The translations under genes and the position numbers were made by a program. From NCBI GenBank assembly GCA_003645555.1, contig QNFN01000037.1:1-10043 (forward strand): a DNA stretch of 10,043 nt, read 5' to 3'. This DNA comes from Gammaproteobacteria bacterium. Its GTDB lineage: Bacteria > Pseudomonadota > Gammaproteobacteria > QNFN01. The notes beneath the pieces were generated by a model. The model was not told where the DNA came from, did not search any database, and saw only the letters and a program-made list of their open reading frames with translations. This document shows, in pieces, positions 7,310 to 10,043 of the stretch. How positions within the stretch are numbered: position 1 is the stretch's first letter; each line of letters begins with the position of its first letter.

Positions 7310-7344
7310 CTAGAGATGTGAAATTTGGGCTAAAGTGAAGGTGC

Positions 7345-8265
7345 ATGGAAGCCGGTGGCAAGAGCACAGGACAGACGCCCCAGATTGGCGGAAATCCGTT
7401 CGACCCCGCTAACGATGATGGCTACCGCTGCTGGCGTGACCTAAAGCTGGCAGCGCCCAGCTTGCCGCCTGACGACCTAGTGGTCGAAATCCGCGATCTC
7501 GAGCACCCGACCACAACCGAGCGCATGGCGCTGTTGGAGCGGATCAGACGGGCCAACATGGCCCTCTATCACTGCAAACTGACCGAGCACCGTGGCGCGG
7601 TATTGAGCTTCGCCGAACATTTCGGCCTGTTCCACCTCGACCACAACCCGGCCGCCGCCGATGATGGCTTGAGCGCCATCCAGGTCCATGCCGAACGCCA
7701 GCAGGGCGAATTCATCTCCTATACCGAGCGGGCGCTCCGCTGGCACACCGACGGCTACTACAACCCACCCGAACGGCGGATTCACGCCTTCATCCTGCAC
7801 TGCGTGCGACCGGCGGCCGAAGGTGGTGTCAACCGGCTGCTCGACCCCGAGTTGCTCTACTTACGCCTGCGCGACGAGGACCCCGACCTGATCGCGGCAC
7901 TGATGCACTCAGCGGCGATGATGATCCCCGCCCACATCGAAAACGGCATCGAGCTGCGCCCGGAACAGTGCGGCCCGGTTTTCTCGGTCCATCAGGCAGA
8001 CGGCCGACCGGCACTGCACCTGCGCTACACCGCGCGCACCCACAGCATCCGTTGGCGTGACGATGCGGCCACGCGTACCGCGGTCGCCCGCCTCGAAGCC
8101 CTGCTGGCGGACCCGGTTCCCGGTGCCATCGAGTATCGGCTGGAAGCCGGCGAAGGCATCCTCTGCAACAACGTGCTGCACAGTCGCAGCGCCTTCCAGG
8201 ACGGCACGCCGGATGGACGGCTGCTCTACCGCGCCCGCTTCCACGACCGCATCACCAGTAGCTGA
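7345..8265 (+). CDS. TauD/TfdA-family Fe(II)/2-oxoglutarate-dependent dioxygenase
   Basis: A 306-residue protein with the TauD fold signature (PF02668-type, related to gamma-butyrobetaine and taurine dioxygenases). The iron-binding facial triad is visible as HTD (H134 and D136 in RWHTDGYYNP) and a distal His279 in NNVLHSRSAFQD. An arginine in LLYRARFHDR (R296 or R298) is the expected 2-oxoglutarate ligand. An RxH-like ALHLRYTARTHSIRW stretch near residues 219-233 resembles the substrate/cofactor side of the barrel. Such enzymes hydroxylate or oxidatively cleave small substrates with O2 and 2-oxoglutarate; the substrate is unknown here, and the sulfur context alone does not make it a sulfonate enzyme. 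No signal peptide, so cytoplasmic. GAAGG (7337-7341) sits only 3 bases before the ATG, a tight spacing; the first 30 residues are poorly conserved-looking, so a slightly later start is possible. It shares a divergent promoter region with the acetyltransferase gene. Confidence 0.88.
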   Translation: MEAGGKSTGQTPQIGGNPFDPANDDGYRCWRDLKLAAPSLPPDDLVVEIRDLEHPTTTERMALLERIRRANMALYHCKLTEHRGAVLSFAEHFGLFHLDHNPAAADDGLSAIQVHAERQQGEFISYTERALRWHTDGYYNPPERRIHAFILHCVRPAAEGGVNRLLDPELLYLRLRDEDPDLIAALMHSAAMMIPAHIENGIELRPEQCGPVFSVHQADGRPALHLRYTARTHSIRWRDDAATRTAVARLEALLADPVPGAIEYRLEAGEGILCNNVLHSRSAFQDGTPDGRLLYRARFHDRITSS

Positions 8266-8294
8266 TTTCCACTTCCAACGGCTGAAGACGACAC

Positions 8295-8312
8295 CATCCG
8301 CACAGGCGGATG
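8295..8312. terminator. Perfect 7-bp hairpin downstream of the dioxygenase gene
   Basis: CATCCGC (8295-8301), loop ACAG, GCGGATG (8306-8312) form a perfect stem 29 bases after the dioxygenase stop. No T-run follows on either strand, so it is not a canonical intrinsic terminator. It may protect the 3' end of the transcript or act with Rho. Apart from this hairpin and the repeat at 8462-8483, I see no gene, promoter or repeat in 8266-8494. Confidence 0.35.
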
Positions 8313-8461
8313 CCGCCGTCATCTGCTGAATCGGCCCTCTCCCACTCCACGTAGTCGTACCGGATGGGCGCGGCCCGCCAACCTGATCTCCACCTGAACG
8401 GACTCATCCCAGACCTTGGCAGATGCAGGGTTGGCGTGCCTGAACTACACCTAGCGAACGG

Positions 8462-8483
8462 GCGACCCGGGTTAGCGACCCGG
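8462..8483 (+). repeat. Direct repeat forming a stem-loop just before the methyltransferase ribosome binding site
   Basis: GCGACCCGG occurs twice (8462-8470 and 8475-8483, 13 bases apart). The second copy can pair with the first: CCGGGT (8467-8472), loop TAGCG, ACCCGG (8478-8483). The stem ends directly against the Shine-Dalgarno that begins at 8484, so in RNA it could limit ribosome access or stabilise the 5' end. The regulatory role is inferred. Confidence 0.45.
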
Positions 8484-8490
8484 AAGGAGG
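8484..8490 (+). promoter_or_regulatory. Strong Shine-Dalgarno of the methyltransferase gene
   Basis: AAGGAGG lies 4 bases before the ATG at 8495, the strongest ribosome binding site in the window. It fixes the start of the methyltransferase gene. Confidence 0.8.
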
Positions 8491-8494
8491 AGCA

Positions 8495-9550
8495 ATGGAC
8501 AAACAGAGAGTAAAAGAGTTCGCCGGGCGAGTATTCACCGACATGGCTGGCGCCATGGCCGCCGGCATGGGCTACCTGGGCACGCAAACCGGACTGTTCC
8601 GTGCCATGGCCGGACAGGGTCCTATGCAGCTCGATCAGGTGGTTGCCGCGGCCGGCCTGCAGACGCGCTACGTCGAGGAGTGGCTCAAGGGCATGGTGGC
8701 TGCCGGCTATCTCGATCACGATCCGGAGGCGGAGAGCTTCGAGTTACCGGACGAGCACGCCTTCCTGGTGGCCTCCGAAGGGACCGATCATTTCATGGGC
8801 GGCCTGTTCCACATGGCGCCGGTGCTGATGCAGGTGGCCCCGCGGGTGGCCACGGCATTCACCGAGGGCGGCGGCGTCCCGTTCACCCACTACGGACCGG
8901 AAGGGGTGGCGGCACTCGACCTGATCAATCGCGGGCAGTACGAGCACCGACTTACCGGCGAGTGGTTGACGGCATTGCCGGAGATCACCGAACGACTTGC
9001 GGACGGTGGCCGCGTCCTCGATGTCGGCTGCGGCGTCGGTCGCGTCTGCCTCGCCCTGGCGCAGGCGTTTCCACACGCCGATATCGTCGGCATCGACCCG
9101 GACGCCGGTTCGATCGAGCGGGCGGTGGCGCTGGCACAGGAGGAAGGGCTGTCGGAGCGGATCAGGTTCATCGCCAAAACCACGACCGAGTTTGAACCGG
9201 GTGATGGTTTCGACCTGATCACCGCCTGCGACTGTGTCCACGACTTCACCGCACCGCAACAGACGCTGGATGAAATCAGGAGGCTATTGAAGCCTGACGG
9301 GGTGCTGTTCGTCGTCGAACCGAAGGTCGCCGACGACCTGCTGGACAACCGCAACCCGGTGGCGACGATGTTCTACGGCTTCAGCCTGTTTCACTGCATG
9401 ACCCAGTCTTTGGCCGATGGCGGTCCGGGGCTCGGCACCTGTCTCGGCCCGGCCGGGCTGACCGCGCTGTTGCGAGAGGCGGGATTCTCACGTGTCGACA
9501 CGCTACCGATACGCAGCCAAGTGAACCATTTTTACGCTGCCAGGCCCTAA
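8495..9550 (+). CDS. Class I SAM-dependent methyltransferase with N-terminal winged-helix region
   Basis: A 351-residue protein. Residues 1 to about 95 look like a winged-helix/dimerisation region (YLGTQTGLFRAMAGQGPMQLDQVVAAAGLQTRYVEEWLKGMVAAGYL), as in O-methyltransferases and Rv2258c-like proteins. A Rossmann methyltransferase domain follows from about 150: motif I VLDVGCGVGR (174-183), the acidic end of strand 2 at D201 (IVGIDPD), a motif near 245 with CDCVHDF, and LKPDGVLFVVEPK after it. The C-terminal part (FYGFSLFHCMTQSLADGG...) matches the lid/substrate region of that group. It should transfer a methyl group from SAM to a small molecule; the acceptor is not predictable. Cytoplasmic, no signal peptide. 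The start is fixed by a strong Shine-Dalgarno. It stands alone on its strand: the gene upstream ends 229 bases away, and the one downstream is convergent, separated by a terminator. A possible structured leader precedes it. Confidence 0.88.
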   Translation: MDKQRVKEFAGRVFTDMAGAMAAGMGYLGTQTGLFRAMAGQGPMQLDQVVAAAGLQTRYVEEWLKGMVAAGYLDHDPEAESFELPDEHAFLVASEGTDHFMGGLFHMAPVLMQVAPRVATAFTEGGGVPFTHYGPEGVAALDLINRGQYEHRLTGEWLTALPEITERLADGGRVLDVGCGVGRVCLALAQAFPHADIVGIDPDAGSIERAVALAQEEGLSERIRFIAKTTTEFEPGDGFDLITACDCVHDFTAPQQTLDEIRRLLKPDGVLFVVEPKVADDLLDNRNPVATMFYGFSLFHCMTQSLADGGPGLGTCLGPAGLTALLREAGFSRVDTLPIRSQVNHFYAARP

Positions 9551-9600
9551 ACCTGTGGCTGCGCAAGGCATAAAACCGATCGCACACCGCATGCCTATAT

Positions 9601-9629
9601 AAAAAATCCGGGGCCGTTCCCGGCCCCGG
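9601..9629 (-). terminator. Intrinsic terminator for the dsrA transcript
   Basis: CCGGGGCCG (9608-9616), loop TTCC, CGGCCCCGG (9621-9629) make a perfect 9-bp GC stem. Read on the minus strand it is followed by A then six T (9606-9601), a textbook intrinsic terminator, 24 bases after the dsrA stop. On the plus strand only TTT follows the stem, so it may also weakly terminate the methyltransferase transcript. Confidence 0.88.
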
Positions 9630-9653
9630 TTTCCGGCAACGGTTGTCAGTAAC

Positions 9654-10043
9654 TCAGCCGGCCTTTTTCCGCGCGAACCACTTCTCCGCCTCCTCGTCCC
9701 AGCCGTCGGTGCGGACGTAGGGGTTGGTGCGCGGGTGCTCGATCATGTTCGGATCGATGTCGACGCCGACCCCTTCGAGGAAGTTGGCCAGGCCGATGCG
9801 TTCAATCATTTCGCCGGTGCGCTCGTGCTCAAGGGCGTTTTCGGCGAAAAAGTCGATGACGCGACCGCCGAGGTCGTTTAGCGCCTCATAGTCCTCGTCG
9901 GTCTTGAGCGACATGAACGGCACGATGACCGTGCCCAGCAGGTCGCCGATCGTCAGCGTGCGCTTGCCGCCGATCAACACCGATGCGCCCTTGTCGTCGC
10001 CGGGGGCGAGCGCCTTGGTCATGACGTTGAGGCAGTGCATGCA
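9654..10043 (-). CDS. dsrA: Dissimilatory sulfite reductase alpha subunit, C-terminal part; 5' end off the window
   Basis: The last 129 codons of a DsrA-like protein, running off the right edge; a whole DsrA is about 415-440 residues. The visible part starts with CMHC (two Cys fitting the C-x2-C-x2-C [4Fe-4S] ferredoxin motif), then NVMTKALAPGDDKG, LIGGKRTLTIGDLLGTVIVPF, ERIGLANFLEGVGVD and a C-terminal YVRTDGWDEEAEKWF. From memory this is very close to DsrA of sulfur oxidisers such as Allochromatium (the GGKRTL.IGDL.GTV stretch) and less like sulfate-reducer forms; phylogeny would settle this. DsrAB in the oxidative direction converts stored or persulfide sulfur to sulfite in the cytoplasm, with siroheme and iron-sulfur clusters. 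DsrB normally follows dsrA directly, but here the stop is followed within 24 bases by a terminator, and no dsrB occurs in the window. Key siroheme-domain residues lie outside and cannot be checked. Confidence 0.93.
   Translation of the reverse strand, partial: CMHCLNVMTKALAPGDDKGASVLIGGKRTLTIGDLLGTVIVPFMSLKTDEDYEALNDLGGRVIDFFAENALEHERTGEMIERIGLANFLEGVGVDIDPNMIEHPRTNPYVRTDGWDEEAEKWFARKKAG

Noticed and set aside
8401..8460. Possible sigma-54 or sigma-70 promoter around the TTGGCA at 8416
   Set aside because: The GG and GC of a sigma-54 site are not at the required spacing, and no acceptable -10 lies 16-18 bases from TTGGCA or TTGGCG.
1..10043. CRISPR arrays, tRNA/rRNA genes, insertion sequences, att sites, phage or toxin-antitoxin genes
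   Set aside because: Looked for on both strands; no regularly spaced repeats, no transposase or integrase motifs and no small toxin-like genes with ribosome binding sites were seen.

Overview
The window reads as chromosome of a high-GC gammaproteobacterium that probably oxidises sulfur. Two genes point there. The right edge carries the C-terminal third of a dissimilatory sulfite reductase alpha subunit (DsrA) that closely resembles, from memory, the oxidative (reverse) form of purple and colourless sulfur bacteria. The left edge carries a membrane-anchored DnaJ-type co-chaperone of the DjlA type typical of Gammaproteobacteria. Codon use looks uniform and GC-rich throughout. I see no transposase, integrase, tRNA, rRNA, CRISPR array or phage gene, so this looks like ordinary core/semi-accessory chromosome.

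Layout from left to right. (1) 1-764 (-): djlA, cut by the window edge. (2) 814-1290 (-): a SLOG-fold 'putative molybdenum carrier' (YpsA-related) protein just upstream of djlA on the same strand. (3) 1397-3487 (+): a PAS-PAS-GGDEF-EAL protein with a clearly degenerate GGDEF site and a partly degenerate EAL site. (4) 3504-4430 (+): a zinc deacetylase of the histone deacetylase family, 16 bases downstream and probably co-transcribed. (5) 4540-7236 (-), converging on it: an 898-residue protein with an NDP-forming acyl-CoA synthetase region fused to a C-terminal GNAT acetyltransferase, the architecture of the Pat/PatZ lysine acetyltransferases. (6) 7345-8265 (+), divergent from it: a TauD/TfdA-type Fe(II)/2-oxoglutarate dioxygenase. 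(7) 8495-9550 (+): a class I SAM methyltransferase with an N-terminal winged-helix region and a strong ribosome binding site. (8) 9601-9629: an intrinsic terminator for the minus strand. (9) 9654-10043 (-): the dsrA 3' end. No gene-free stretch exceeds 300 bases. The longest, 8266-8494 (229 bases), holds only two hairpins and a ribosome binding site.

The most coherent theme is protein acylation. A probable lysine acetyltransferase (writer) and a deacetylase-family enzyme (eraser) lie tail to tail, and the eraser appears transcriptionally linked to a PAS sensor with c-di-GMP-type output domains. That partnership is an inference from gene order and motifs. The other notable point is that dsrA is followed by a terminator and not by dsrB, its usual partner immediately downstream.
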